Below are positions 8,199 through 16,582 of a stretch of 64,000 nucleotides of DNA, piece by piece. The stretch lies in contig JADJTI010000004.1 of the NCBI GenBank assembly GCA_016711265.1, positions 62,001 to 126,000 of the forward strand, given 5' to 3'. Positions within the stretch are counted from its first letter, which is position 1. The number at the start of each line of letters is the position of its first letter. The notes beneath the pieces are model-generated. The model had not been told where the DNA came from and did no database searches. It saw only the letters and a list, made by a program, of their open reading frames with translations. A program made the translations under genes and the position numbers. This DNA is from Austwickia sp. (GTDB taxonomy: Bacteria > Actinomycetota > Actinomycetes > Actinomycetales > Dermatophilaceae).

Positions 8199-8243
8199 TG
8201 GCGACCCCTTGGCGACACCCCTGGCGACACCCCTGGCGACACC
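8199..8243. repeat. 12-bp tandem repeat upstream of truA
   Basis: The unit TGGCGACACCCC occurs twice perfectly (8210-8221, 8222-8233), with a degenerate 11-base copy before and a partial copy after. It lies between the rplQ stop and the truA ribosome binding site, so length changes would alter the intercistronic spacing and not the TruA protein. Confidence 0.8.
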
Positions 8244-8319
8244 GTACGACGAACGCGGGGCCGGTCACGATCGACCAGCCCCGCGTCTCGTAGCTGAACC
8301 TGCCCTGAGGGCGCCCGCC

Positions 8320-9066
8320 TTACGCCGGGGTGTCCCCGCTGTCGCCCGCAGCCTCGGACGCGTTGTCCTCGGCGTCCGGCGCGGAGAATCCGGCGGCCTG
8401 CGCCGCCTCCGCCGACCGGAACCACACCTCAGCGTCGGTCTGCTCATACCACCGGGAATCGGGGGTGTGGTACATCATGGAGTCCTTGTTGCCCTTGACC
8501 GGGAACCCCTCCGGAGCAGAGCCGTCGGCGCCGGGCGCCGCCGAGTCCGGACCGTAGCCGCCATCGACTGCCTCGGGTGCCTGAGCCACCTCGGGGTCGG
8601 CCACCGTGGCGACGGTGACCCCCTCAGCGGCCACGGGCGCAGCCGCCGGAGCCGCGGCCCGTTTCGCGGCCGCCTCGGCTTCCTTGACCGTCGCCTGTTT
8701 GGCCGAATAGGGCTCGCGTACCAGCTCGATGACCGCCATTGGTGCGTTGTCCCCCTTGCGGGGACCGATCTTGGTGATCCGGGTGTACCCGCCGGGACGG
8801 TTGGCGACATCGACGGCGATCTCGGTGAACAGCCGGTGGACCACGCCCTTGTCCCGAATCACCGTCATCACCCGGCGGCGGGCATGCAGGTCACCCCGCT
8901 TGGCGAAGGTGATCAGCCGTTCGGCCAGCGGCCGCACCCGCTTGGCCTTCGCCTCGGTGGTCGTGATCCGGTCGTGTTGGAACAGCGACGTGGCAAGGTT
9001 GGCCAGCAGCAGCCGTTCGTGCGCTGGTCCGCCCCCGAGCCGGGGACCCTTGGTGGGGGTAGGCAT
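8320..9066 (-). CDS. rplQ: 50S ribosomal protein L17 with C-terminal sunset-type domain
   Basis: 248 residues, about twice the usual L17. Residues 1-125 are normal L17 (MPTPTKGPRLGG to ELVREPYS). Residues ~126-190 are an Ala-rich linker. Residues ~192-232 form a compact motif, FPVKGNKDSMMYHTPDSRWY then TDAEVWFRSAEAAQAAGF. It matches from memory the small sunset domain that ends some actinobacterial L17 and other proteins. The function of that tail is unknown. AGGAGAT precedes the ATG. Confidence 0.93.
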   Translation of the reverse strand: MPTPTKGPRLGGGPAHERLLLANLATSLFQHDRITTTEAKAKRVRPLAERLITFAKRGDLHARRRVMTVIRDKGVVHRLFTEIAVDVANRPGGYTRITKIGPRKGDNAPMAVIELVREPYSAKQATVKEAEAAAKRAAAPAAAPVAAEGVTVATVADPEVAQAPEAVDGGYGPDSAAPGADGSAPEGFPVKGNKDSMMYHTPDSRWYEQTDAEVWFRSAEAAQAAGFSAPDAEDNASEAAGDSGDTPA

Positions 9067-9127
9067 TGTCGATCTCCTGTGGTCTTCTGACCGATCCGCG
9101 ACCGCGGTTCAGTCGGGTCTTTGGCGG

Positions 9128-10144
9128 TCAGTACTGCTCGTCTTCGGCGAACGACAAGTCCTCGTCGTCGTCGTACCGATCAACGATGGCGCTCGGGTCG
9201 AATCCGGGCGGGCTGTCCTTGAGCGCCAGGCCCATCCCGATGAGCTTGGCCTTGACCTCGTCGATGGACTTCGCGCCGAAGTTGCGGATGTCGAGCAGGT
9301 CCGCCTCGCTCCGGGACACCAGCTCGCCCACCGTGTGGATGCCCTCGCGCTTGAGGCAGTTGTACGAGCGCACGGTGAGGTCCAGGTCCTCGATCGGCAG
9401 GGCCAGGTCGGCCGCCAGCGCGGCGTCCGTCGGCGAGGGGCCCATGTCGATGCCCTCGGCCTCCACGTTCAGCTCACGGGCCAGCCCGAACAGCTCGACG
9501 AGCGTCTTCCCGGCGGAAGCCAGGGCGTCCCGCGGCGCCATCGACATCTTGGTCTCGACGTCGACGATCAGCTTGTCGAAGTCGGTGCGCTGCTCCACCC
9601 GGGTGGCCTCGACCTTGTACGTCACGGCCAGCACCGGTGAGTAGATGGAGTCGACGGGAATCCGGCCGATCTCCGCGTCCCCCGACTTGTTCTGCTGCGC
9701 AGACACGTACCCGCGTCCCCGCTCGACCGTCAGCTCCATCTCGATCCGACCCTTGTCGTTCAGGGTGGCCAGGTGCAGCTCCGGATTGTGGACCTCGACC
9801 CCGGCCGGCGGGGCGATGTCCGCGGCGGTGACGACACCGGGTCCCTGCTTGCGCAGGTACATCACCACGGGCTCGTCGTGTTCGCTGGAAACGACCAGGC
9901 CCTTGATATTGAGAATGAGCTCGGTGACGTCCTCTTTGACCCCCGGGATCGTGGAGAACTCGTGCAGCACCCCATCGATGCGGATGCTGGTCACCGCCGC
10001 GCCAGGGATGCTGGAGAGCAATGTACGGCGCATCGAGTTGCCGAGCGTGTAGCCGAAGCCGGGCTCGAGCGGTTCGATGACGAACCGCGAGCGATGCTCG
10101 GAGATGACGTCCTCGGAGAGGACCGGACGCTGTGCAATAAGCAC
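9128..10144 (-). CDS. rpoA: RNA polymerase subunit alpha
   Basis: 338 residues. The N-terminal dimerisation domain (~1-230) contains FVIEPLEPGFGYTLGNSMRR, and the C-terminal domain (~245-315) contains the helix-hairpin-helix segments TVRSYNCLKREGIHTVGEL and ADLLDIRNFGAKS that bind UP elements and activators. An acidic tail follows. The GTG at 10144 gives the conserved VLIAQRP start, with GAAGGAAG upstream. Confidence 0.98.
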   Translation of the reverse strand: MLIAQRPVLSEDVISEHRSRFVIEPLEPGFGYTLGNSMRRTLLSSIPGAAVTSIRIDGVLHEFSTIPGVKEDVTELILNIKGLVVSSEHDEPVVMYLRKQGPGVVTAADIAPPAGVEVHNPELHLATLNDKGRIEMELTVERGRGYVSAQQNKSGDAEIGRIPVDSIYSPVLAVTYKVEATRVEQRTDFDKLIVDVETKMSMAPRDALASAGKTLVELFGLARELNVEAEGIDMGPSPTDAALAADLALPIEDLDLTVRSYNCLKREGIHTVGELVSRSEADLLDIRNFGAKSIDEVKAKLIGMGLALKDSPPGFDPSAIVDRYDDDEDLSFAEDEQY

Positions 10145-10282
10145 GTGACACTTCCTTCCCACCGGTGACCGCCATATGACACCGGTGTCCACGCCGGGTC
10201 CGGGCCCGGCCGACCCGACCGCCTCTTTCCACGGCCGGGTCATCCCGCCTCACCGGCGGGCCCTCATGCTGAGCAAAACCAC

Positions 10283-10317
10283 CCGGCACCGCCGCGTCAC
10301 ACCGTGGCGGGTGCCGG
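10283..10317 (-). other. Intercistronic hairpin between rpsD and rpoA
   Basis: CCGGCACC pairs with GGTGCCGG around an internally folded 19-base loop in the 208-bp rpsD-rpoA gap. There is no T tract. It could be an attenuator, an RNA-processing or stability signal, or a remnant terminator. Confidence 0.4.
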
Positions 10318-10352
10318 AACCTGCGGGGAACGCCCTGCGGCGGCCCGAAGGG

Positions 10353-10961
10353 TCAGTTCTTGGAGTACAGCTCGACGATCAGCTGCTCGGTGAGCACGGT
10401 GTCGATCTGCTCCCGCACCGGCAGCTGGTGGATGAGGATCTGCAGGGTCCCCGGAACCACCTTCATCCACGCCGGGATCGGGCGATCACCGAACGTCTGG
10501 CGAGCCAGCTCGAACGGGAACGTGTCCCGAGACTTCGGCCGGATGTCGATGATGTCGTACTGGCTGACCCGGTAGGAGGGCACATCCACGCGCTGACCGT
10601 TGACGTGGAAGTGACCGTGGGTAACCAGCTGCCGGGCAGCGCGCCGGGTCCGCGCCAGGCCGGCCCGGTAGACGACGTTGTCCAACCGGGATTCCAGGAT
10701 CTGCAAGAGGTTCTCGCCGGTCTTGCCCTGACGGCGGGATGCCTCTTCGTAGTACCCGCGGAATTGCTTCTCCATGACGCCGTAGGTGAAGCGAGCCTTC
10801 TGCTTCTCCTGCAGCTGGTGCAGGTACTCCTTCTCCTGGATGCGGCCACGGCCGTGCTGGCCGGGGGGGAAGGGACGATTCTCGAAGTACTTGTCTCCGC
10901 CGACGAGGTCGACCTTGAGACGCCGCGACTTCTTGGTGATGGGGCCGGTGTATCGAGCCAT
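10353..10961 (-). CDS. rpsD: 30S ribosomal protein S4
   Basis: 202 residues. It starts MARYTGPITKKSRRLKVDL and has no N-terminal four-Cys zinc site, so it is the zinc-free form. The S4 RNA-binding domain lies around 92-155 (SRLDNVVYRAGLARTRRAAR). S4 nucleates 16S rRNA folding. It is part of the alpha operon between rpsK and rpoA. Confidence 0.98.
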   Translation of the reverse strand: MARYTGPITKKSRRLKVDLVGGDKYFENRPFPPGQHGRGRIQEKEYLHQLQEKQKARFTYGVMEKQFRGYYEEASRRQGKTGENLLQILESRLDNVVYRAGLARTRRAARQLVTHGHFHVNGQRVDVPSYRVSQYDIIDIRPKSRDTFPFELARQTFGDRPIPAWMKVVPGTLQILIHQLPVREQIDTVLTEQLIVELYSKN

Positions 10962-10999
10962 GATTCAGGTCTCCGTGTTTCTACGTCGATCGGCGCTGC

Positions 11000-11404
11000 T
11001 CAAACGCGGCGGCGCTTGGGGGGACGGACACCGTTGTGCGGAGTGGGCGTGACATCGCTGATCGCGCCCACCTCCAACCCGGCAGCGGTCAAGGAACGGA
11101 TCGCGGTCTCCCGACCTGACCCCGGCCCCTTGACGAAGACATCGACCTTGCGCATGCCGTGCTCCATGGCGCGACGCGCGGCCGCCTCGGCAGCCATCTG
11201 GGCGGCGTACGGCGTGGACTTCCGGGACCCCTTGAAGCCGACCTGGCCGGCCGAGGCCCAGGAGATCACTGCCCCCGCGGGATCGGTGATCGACACGATC
11301 GTGTTGTTGAACGTGCTCTTGATGTGGGCGTGCCCGTGGGCGATGTTCTTCTTTTCCTTGCGGCGGACCTTCTTCGCCGCAGCCATCCTGCTCTTGGGAG
11401 GCAT
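11000..11404 (-). CDS. rpsK: 30S ribosomal protein S11
   Basis: 134 residues with the S11 core HIKSTFNNTIVSITDPAGAV and the C-terminal signature DVTPTPHNGVRPPKRRRV. It forms the platform of the 30S subunit with S6/S18. It lies between rpsM and rpsD; the 199-bp gap on the rpsM side shows no gene. Confidence 0.98.
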   Translation of the reverse strand: MPPKSRMAAAKKVRRKEKKNIAHGHAHIKSTFNNTIVSITDPAGAVISWASAGQVGFKGSRKSTPYAAQMAAEAAARRAMEHGMRKVDVFVKGPGSGRETAIRSLTAAGLEVGAISDVTPTPHNGVRPPKRRRV

Positions 11405-11603
11405 CTGGTCTGTTCTCTCCTACATCCACGCGCCTGCGCGCGTCCGGGTGAACTGTGGTGGTGGCGCGAAACCCACTCGCGAAGCCGTCGGCCAACCGTG
11501 CGCCGGGCACACCGGCTGGCCAACCTCGGCGGGCGCGCGGCGTACATCGCTGCGACCCGTCCGAGCGCCTCGAGGGCAGAGCATCGTCCGTGCTGCTTTC
11601 CGG

Positions 11604-11981
11604 CTACTTTCCGGCCTTCTTCTTGCCGGCCACGGTGCGCTTGGGGCCCTTGCGGGTCCGGGCGTTGGTCTTCGTACGCTGTCCGCGCACGGGCAGCCCG
11701 CGACGGTGCCGCAAGCCCTGGTAGCTGCCGATCTCCACCTTCCGGCGAATGTCGGCTGCTACTTCGCGGCGAAGGTCACCCTCAAGCTTGTAGCTGCCCT
11801 CAAGGAAGTCGCGCAGCTTCACCAGTTCTTCGTCGGTGAGTTCGCGAACCCGCCGCGACGGGTCCACGCCCGTTGCTGCGAGAGCCTCCCGCGCGCGGGT
11901 GCGACCCACCCCATAGATGTAGGTCAGACCGATCTCCACGCGCTTGTCGCGCGGGAGGTCGACTCCGATCAGTCGTGCCAT
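11604..11981 (-). CDS. rpsM: 30S ribosomal protein S13
   Basis: 125 residues, starting MARLIGVDLPRDKRVEIGL. It contains the helix-two-turn-helix region and the basic C-terminal tail (RTKTNARTRKGPKRTVAGKK) that contacts tRNA at the subunit interface. The ATG at 11981 follows AGGAGGA; the frame opens 14 codons earlier but without conservation. Confidence 0.97.
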   Translation of the reverse strand: MARLIGVDLPRDKRVEIGLTYIYGVGRTRAREALAATGVDPSRRVRELTDEELVKLRDFLEGSYKLEGDLRREVAADIRRKVEIGSYQGLRHRRGLPVRGQRTKTNARTRKGPKRTVAGKKKAGK

Positions 11982-12206
11982 GTGCCGTCCTCCTGGACGT
12001 CTTGCGGAGGTCTGAAGCAACACCGTTCCGGCGCCCGCCTCATCGGCGGTCGGGCTCTGACGAGCCGCGCTGGTCCCCGGCCTCCGTGCCGAGGGTGACG
12101 TCCGAGGCGGGTGCCTCGGGGCCGGATGCTGCTGTGGTACGTGCTGTCGTGTGCGTCATGCCCCCACGGGGCCCGACCGACGACGTGGCAGGGTGTTGGT
12201 GCCCGC

Positions 12207-12320
12207 TCAGCCCTGGCGCTGCTTGTGGCGCAGGTTCTCGCAGATCACCATGACCCGCCCGTTACGGCGGATCACCTTGCACTTGTCGCAGATCTTCTTG
12301 ACGCTGGGCTGAACCTTCAT
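12207..12320 (-). CDS. rpmJ: 50S ribosomal protein L36, zinc form
   Basis: 37 residues: MKVQPSVKKICDKCKVIRRN followed by GRVMVICENLRHKQRQG. Cys11, Cys14, Cys27 and His32 form the zinc ribbon of the C+ type. AGGGAG sits directly before the ATG. The gene is in the normal place between infA and rpsM. Confidence 0.97.
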   Translation of the reverse strand: MKVQPSVKKICDKCKVIRRNGRVMVICENLRHKQRQG

Positions 12321-12411
12321 GCTCCCTGCTGTCTGTCGGATAGCCCATCCCGTACGCCGCTGGTCAGCGGGCGACGGGACGGTCTGCGGTGAGTGGTTGC
12401 ACCTGTGGGCA

Positions 12412-12434
12412 TCCGCCGGGATCGGCCCGGCGGA
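12412..12434 (-). other. Hairpin after infA
   Basis: TCCGCCGGG and CCCGGCGGA form a perfect 9-bp stem around a 5-base loop, 13 bases past the infA stop on the minus strand. There is no T tract. It may lower readthrough from infA into rpmJ or stabilise the infA mRNA end. Confidence 0.4.
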
Positions 12435-12446
12435 CGTGTGCTCGAC

Positions 12447-12668
12447 TCAGCGGTAACGGAAAACGATGCGGCCTCGTGAAAGGTCGTACGGGCTCAGCTC
12501 CACCACGACGCGGTCCTCCGGGAGGATCCTGATGTAGTGTTGGCGCATTTTGCCCGAAATGTGCGCCAGGACCTTGTGTCCGTTCGTCAATTCCACCCGG
12601 AACATGGCGTTCGGGAGTGCTTCGACGATGGTGCCCTCGATCTCGATGACGCCGTCCTTCTTGGCCAT
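12447..12668 (-). CDS. infA: Translation initiation factor IF-1
   Basis: 73 residues, a complete S1-like OB fold (MAKKDGVIEIEGTIVEALPN to SRGRIVFRYR). IF-1 occupies the ribosomal A site during initiation. GGAGGA precedes the ATG at 12668. The 248-bp gap upstream suggests its own promoter. Confidence 0.98.
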   Translation of the reverse strand: MAKKDGVIEIEGTIVEALPNAMFRVELTNGHKVLAHISGKMRQHYIRILPEDRVVVELSPYDLSRGRIVFRYR

Positions 12669-12829
12669 GTCCTCCGCATTCCGTGAGTCGTCGCACCAGG
12701 TGGTACGGCGTGACAAGAGTCGGGCGGAAAACCCGACTCGGGTGGTCCCAGCTCGGTGCCTGCCGAACTCCTGGGCTGCCGCGGTGCCGCGCGTTTGCAG
12801 GCAAGAGCAGACCAGTGGGCCAATGCAGC

Positions 12830-12835
12830 AGTCTA
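12830..12835 (-). promoter_or_regulatory. Candidate -10 box for infA-rpmJ-rpsM
   Basis: TAGACT (minus strand) fits TANNNT in the 248-bp gap between map and infA. No good -35 is seen 16-19 bases upstream. The leader would be about 155 bases. Confidence 0.3.
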
Positions 12836-12916
12836 GACCACGCCGCCTACCTGGAAGAAATCTGCCCAGTTGTGAGGCCATCGCGGCAGGACGCACGCCA
12901 GCGGGGCGACGGGGTC

Positions 12917-13765
12917 TCAGTCCTGATCGAGCGGCGCGAAGGGCAGGCCGCGCGCGGTGAGCTCAGCGGCCCCGCCGTCGGTCGCCGTCAGTACCCAGAG
13001 TCCCTCGTCCGTGACGGCGACCGTGTGCTCCCAGTGCGCGGCACGCGAGCCGTCCACGGTCACAGCAGTCCAGCCGTCGGGCATCTCATAGGTCCGCTCA
13101 TCCCCCGCCGAGAGCATGGGCTCGATGGCAAGCGTTGTCCCCGAGGTGATGACGGGCCCACGATGCCGGGTGCGGATGTTCGGCACGCCGGGTGCCATGT
13201 GCATCGAACGACCGATCCCGTGGCCCTCATAACCGTCCACGATGCCCAAGCGGCTGCCACCGGCCTCGGCGTGAGCCGTCACGAAGTCCTCGACGGCGCT
13301 CCCGATGTGACCGATGCGGTGACCGACGACCATCGCCCCGATCCCGGCCCACAGGGCCCCGCGAGTCACCTCGATCAGCTCCAGGTCTTCGGTGCGGGCG
13401 GCATCGGGACCACCGACGACCACGCTGACGGCGGCATCGCCGTGCCAACCCTGTACCACGGCACCGCAGTCCACGGACACCACGTCCCCGAGCAGGAGTT
13501 CACGGGGGCCTGGGATCCCGTGCACCACCTGCTCGTTGACGCTGACGCAGAGGGTGTGCCGGTACCCCGGCACCTCGGGGAACGAGGGTCGCCCTCCCCT
13601 GGAGGTAATGGCATCCGTGGCCACGTGATCGAGGTCCGCGGTGGTTACTCCGGCGCGGCAGGCCTGGACCACCTCGTCCAGGGCTGCCGCGACCACCAGG
13701 CCGGCACGCCGCATAGCCAGCAGATCGTCGACCGATTTCGACGGGACCTTGCCTCGACCGAACAT
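12917..13765 (-). CDS. map: Methionine aminopeptidase, type I
   Basis: 282 residues. It removes the initiator Met from new proteins with a dinuclear metal site. The ligands are visible: Asp99, Asp110, His182, Glu215 and Glu246, with His70 in the S1 region. I chose the ATG at 13765; a TTG one codon earlier is possible. It starts nine bases after the adk stop. secY-adk-map is a standard actinobacterial cluster. Confidence 0.96.
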   Translation of the reverse strand: MFGRGKVPSKSVDDLLAMRRAGLVVAAALDEVVQACRAGVTTADLDHVATDAITSRGGRPSFPEVPGYRHTLCVSVNEQVVHGIPGPRELLLGDVVSVDCGAVVQGWHGDAAVSVVVGGPDAARTEDLELIEVTRGALWAGIGAMVVGHRIGHIGSAVEDFVTAHAEAGGSRLGIVDGYEGHGIGRSMHMAPGVPNIRTRHRGPVITSGTTLAIEPMLSAGDERTYEMPDGWTAVTVDGSRAAHWEHTVAVTDEGLWVLTATDGGAAELTARGLPFAPLDQD

Positions 13766-13774
13766 CAACCGGAG

Positions 13775-14338
13775 TCAGCCTCGCAACGCCGACATCAGGC
13801 GCTCGAACACCTCATCGACCGCACCCATCCCGTCGACCTCCCGCAGGAGTCCGCGCTCGCGGTAGACCGCCGACAGCGGGGCCGTCTCCTCGGCGTAGAT
13901 CCGCATGCGCTCGCGGATCACCTCTTCGGTGTCGTCGGCTCGGCCTTCGATCTCGGCACGCTTGAGCAGCCGCCCCACGACTTCGTCGGTGTCAGCCGTG
14001 AGCTCGAGCACGCATTCCAGCGCTTCGCCCTTGCCGGCCAGGAGATCGTCGAGGGCCTTCACCTGCTCCAGGGTCCGGGGATATCCGTCGAGCAGGAAGC
14101 CGGCCTTCGCGTCGTCATGCGTCAGCCGATCGGCAACGATCGCGTTGGTAACGGAGTCCGGCACGAACTGACCAGCCGCCAGAATCTCCTTCACCTGCTT
14201 GCCGAGCTCAGTCTCACCCTTGATGTTGGCTCGGAAGATGTCGCCCGTGGAGATGGCGGGGATGGCGTAGGCGGCGGCGATCCGGGTGGCTTGGGTGCCC
14301 TTACCCGCGCCGGGAGGGCCGAGGAAGATGAGTCGCAT
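13775..14338 (-). CDS. adk: Adenylate kinase
   Basis: 187 residues. The P-loop is GPPGAGKGTQ (7-16), followed by the NMP-binding region and conserved DGYPRT. The lid is short and lacks zinc Cys, as is usual in actinobacteria. It interconverts AMP+ATP with 2 ADP. The ATG shares one base with the secY stop (TGATG). Confidence 0.98.
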   Translation of the reverse strand: MRLIFLGPPGAGKGTQATRIAAAYAIPAISTGDIFRANIKGETELGKQVKEILAAGQFVPDSVTNAIVADRLTHDDAKAGFLLDGYPRTLEQVKALDDLLAGKGEALECVLELTADTDEVVGRLLKRAEIEGRADDTEEVIRERMRIYAEETAPLSAVYRERGLLREVDGMGAVDEVFERLMSALRG

Positions 14339-15648
14339 CAGCGGAGGAACCCTTCGTAGTGGCGCTGCTGGAGCTGGGACTCTATCTGTTTCACGGTCTC
14401 GAGTCCCACACCGACGACGATCAGGATCGACGTACCACCGAACGGGAAGTTCTGATCGGCCCCGATCATCACCAGGGCAACAAGCGGGATCAGCGACACC
14501 GCCGTCAGGTACAACGCGCCCGGCACCGTGATGCGGTTCAGGACGTAGTTGAGGTACTCCGCGGTGGGCCGTCCCGCCCGAATGCCCGGGATGAACCCAC
14601 CGTACTTCTTCATGTTGTCCGCGACCTCGGTTGGATTGAACGTGATCGAGACGTAGAAGAACGTGAAGAAGATGATCAGGGCGGCGTACGTGATCATGTA
14701 GTACGGGTGATCACCGCGGACCATGTTCGCCTGCAGCCAACCCACCCAGCCGGGCGGGTCTGGGTTGCTGTTCTGGAACTGGACGATCAGGCCGGGCAGG
14801 GCCAGCAGCGAGCTGGCGAAGATCACCGGGATCACGTTGGCCTGGTTGACTTTCAGCGGGATGTACGTCGAGGTGCCGCCGTACATTCGGCGCCCGATCA
14901 TCCGCTTGGCGTACTGAACCGGGATCCGTCGCTGGCACTGCTCGACGAAGACGACGGCGGCGATGATGCCGAAGCCGAGGACGATGACGCCGATGAACGT
15001 CGCCCACCCCTGGGACTGTTGGATCCCCCACAAGGAGGCGGGGAAGCCCGCCGCGATCGAGGTGAAGATCAGCAGCGACATGCCGTTACCGATCCCGCGC
15101 GCGGTGATGAGCTCACCGAGCCACATGATCAGGCCGGTGCCCGCCGTCATCGTCAACACGATCATGGCTGCCGTGGCGAACCCGTCATCGGTCATGATCG
15201 ACGTGCAGGCCGGATTGTTGAACAGCTGCGAGGGGTTGCGTGCGAAGGTGATGTACGTCGAGGACTGCAGCACCGCGAGCCCGATGGTCAGGTACCTGCT
15301 GTACTGGGTCAGCTTGGCCTGTCCCGCCTGACCTTCCTGCTTCAAGGTTTCAAAGCGCGGGATCACCACCGTCAGCAGTTGGATGATGATGCTGGCCGTG
15401 ATGTACGGCATGATGCCCAACGCGAACACGGACAGCTGCAGCAGCCCGCCCCCGGAAAACAGGTTCACCAGGCCCAGGAGCTGATTGCCCTGACCGCCAG
15501 GGGCGCGACACTTCTGCACCTCGACGTAGCTGATACCAGGCGCCGGGATGAACGACCCGAGCCGGAAGATCGCCATGATGAACCCGGTGAACAAGAGCTT
15601 CTTGCGCAGGTCCGGCGTCTTGAACGCGCGGGCGAATGCGGTGAGCAC
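14338..15648 (-). CDS. secY: Preprotein translocase subunit SecY
   Basis: 436 residues with ten membrane segments, the central channel of the Sec translocon. Conserved landmarks are FRLGSFIPAPGISY near the start, PYITASIIIQLL, and FNPTEVADNMKKYGGFIPGIR in the cytosolic loop that contacts ribosomes and SecA. The GTG at 15648 follows GGAGGAGG and gives VLTAFARAFKTPDLRKKLLF, the usual actinobacterial N-terminus. An upstream start would add 26 Arg-rich residues. Confidence 0.97.
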   Translation of the reverse strand: MLTAFARAFKTPDLRKKLLFTGFIMAIFRLGSFIPAPGISYVEVQKCRAPGGQGNQLLGLVNLFSGGGLLQLSVFALGIMPYITASIIIQLLTVVIPRFETLKQEGQAGQAKLTQYSRYLTIGLAVLQSSTYITFARNPSQLFNNPACTSIMTDDGFATAAMIVLTMTAGTGLIMWLGELITARGIGNGMSLLIFTSIAAGFPASLWGIQQSQGWATFIGVIVLGFGIIAAVVFVEQCQRRIPVQYAKRMIGRRMYGGTSTYIPLKVNQANVIPVIFASSLLALPGLIVQFQNSNPDPPGWVGWLQANMVRGDHPYYMITYAALIIFFTFFYVSITFNPTEVADNMKKYGGFIPGIRAGRPTAEYLNYVLNRITVPGALYLTAVSLIPLVALVMIGADQNFPFGGTSILIVVGVGLETVKQIESQLQQRHYEGFLR

Positions 15649-15833
15649 GTAGCCTCCTCCAAGGCCGCCGACGGTCAGGCCCCACTTCCGGCGCCGAACC
15701 CGCGGGTACGGCGTCCTGGGCCTCATCGGGACCCAATCCCTCTGCGGACCTTAACATCTCATGATGCGGCCGACATGACCGCTGCGCCCCGGCCGGCGCC
15801 CGCAGGCGTGCTGGGTGGCGGCGCGCCCGACAT

Positions 15834-15872
15834 GACTCAGCGCCGTGGCCCCAAGGCTCACGGCGCCGAGTC
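15834..15872 (-). terminator. Hairpin between rplO and secY
   Basis: GACTCAGCGCCGTG and CACGGCGCCGAGTC pair in 13 of 14 positions around an 11-base loop, 16 bases after the rplO stop. No T tract follows. It lies in a 240-bp gap and probably ends or attenuates the spc operon before secY. Confidence 0.6.
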
Positions 15873-15888
15873 ATCAGCCGCGTGGCAC

Positions 15889-16398
15889 CTACCCGCTGAC
15901 CGTGGTGCAGGTACCCCCGGCCGCTTCGATCTTCTCCTTAGCGGTGGCGGAGAACTTGTGGGCACTGACCTGCAGCGCCACCGACACCTCGCCGTCACCG
16001 AGGATCTTGACCAGACGCTTGCCCCGCACGGCCCCCCGCGCGGCGAGCTCCTGCGGTGACACCGCGCCACCGTCGGGGTACAGCTCGCTCAGTCGGTCGA
16101 GATTGACCACCTGGTATTCGACCCTGAAGGGGTTCTTGAAGCCTCGCATCTTGGGGATGCGCATGTGCAGCGGCATCTGACCGCCCTCGAACCGCTCCGG
16201 CACCTGGTAGCGGGCCTTGGTGCCCTTCGTACCGCGACCAGCGGTCTTGCCTTTGCTGCCCTCACCGCGACCCACCCGAGTCTTGGGGGTCTTGGAGCCG
16301 GGCGCGGGACGCAGATGATGCATCTTGAGCACGTGGCTCTTGGTCTGGGGGGACTGCGCGTCCCCGGACTGGGCGTCCTGTTCTTGGTCTACCGCCAT
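15889..16398 (-). CDS. rplO: 50S ribosomal protein L15
   Basis: 169 residues. The L15 core starts at MHHLRPAPGSKTPKTRVGRG and includes the Gly-rich EGSKGKTAGRGTKGTKAR loop that penetrates 23S rRNA. About 25 acidic residues precede it. The ATG at 16398 follows GGAGGTGGAG and the rpmD stop closely. Confidence 0.96.
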   Translation of the reverse strand: MAVDQEQDAQSGDAQSPQTKSHVLKMHHLRPAPGSKTPKTRVGRGEGSKGKTAGRGTKGTKARYQVPERFEGGQMPLHMRIPKMRGFKNPFRVEYQVVNLDRLSELYPDGGAVSPQELAARGAVRGKRLVKILGDGEVSVALQVSAHKFSATAKEKIEAAGGTCTTVSG

Positions 16399-16399
16399 G

Positions 16400-16582
16400 T
16401 CACTCCACCTCCTCGACACGCACCAGGTGGGCCACTGTGCGTACCATGCCCCGAACCTCGGGGCGGTCTTCCCGGACGACGGCGTCACCGATCCGATGGA
16501 GGCCCAGCGTCCGCAAGGTCTCCTTCTGATTGCGCAACCCGCCGATCACCGAACGGGTCTGGGTCACCTTCAGACGGGCCAT
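16400..16582 (-). CDS. rpmD: 50S ribosomal protein L30
   Basis: 60 residues, starting MARLKVTQTRSVIGGLRNQK, a complete L30 ferredoxin-like fold. The ATG shares one base with the rpsE stop (TGATG), so translation is coupled. Confidence 0.97.
   Translation of the reverse strand: MARLKVTQTRSVIGGLRNQKETLRTLGLHRIGDAVVREDRPEVRGMVRTVAHLVRVEEVE

Noticed and set aside
8188..8268. Extended TruA start encoding an RCRQG repeat
   Set aside because: The extension is a translated 12-bp tandem repeat; the GTG at 8187 has a strong AAGGAGG.
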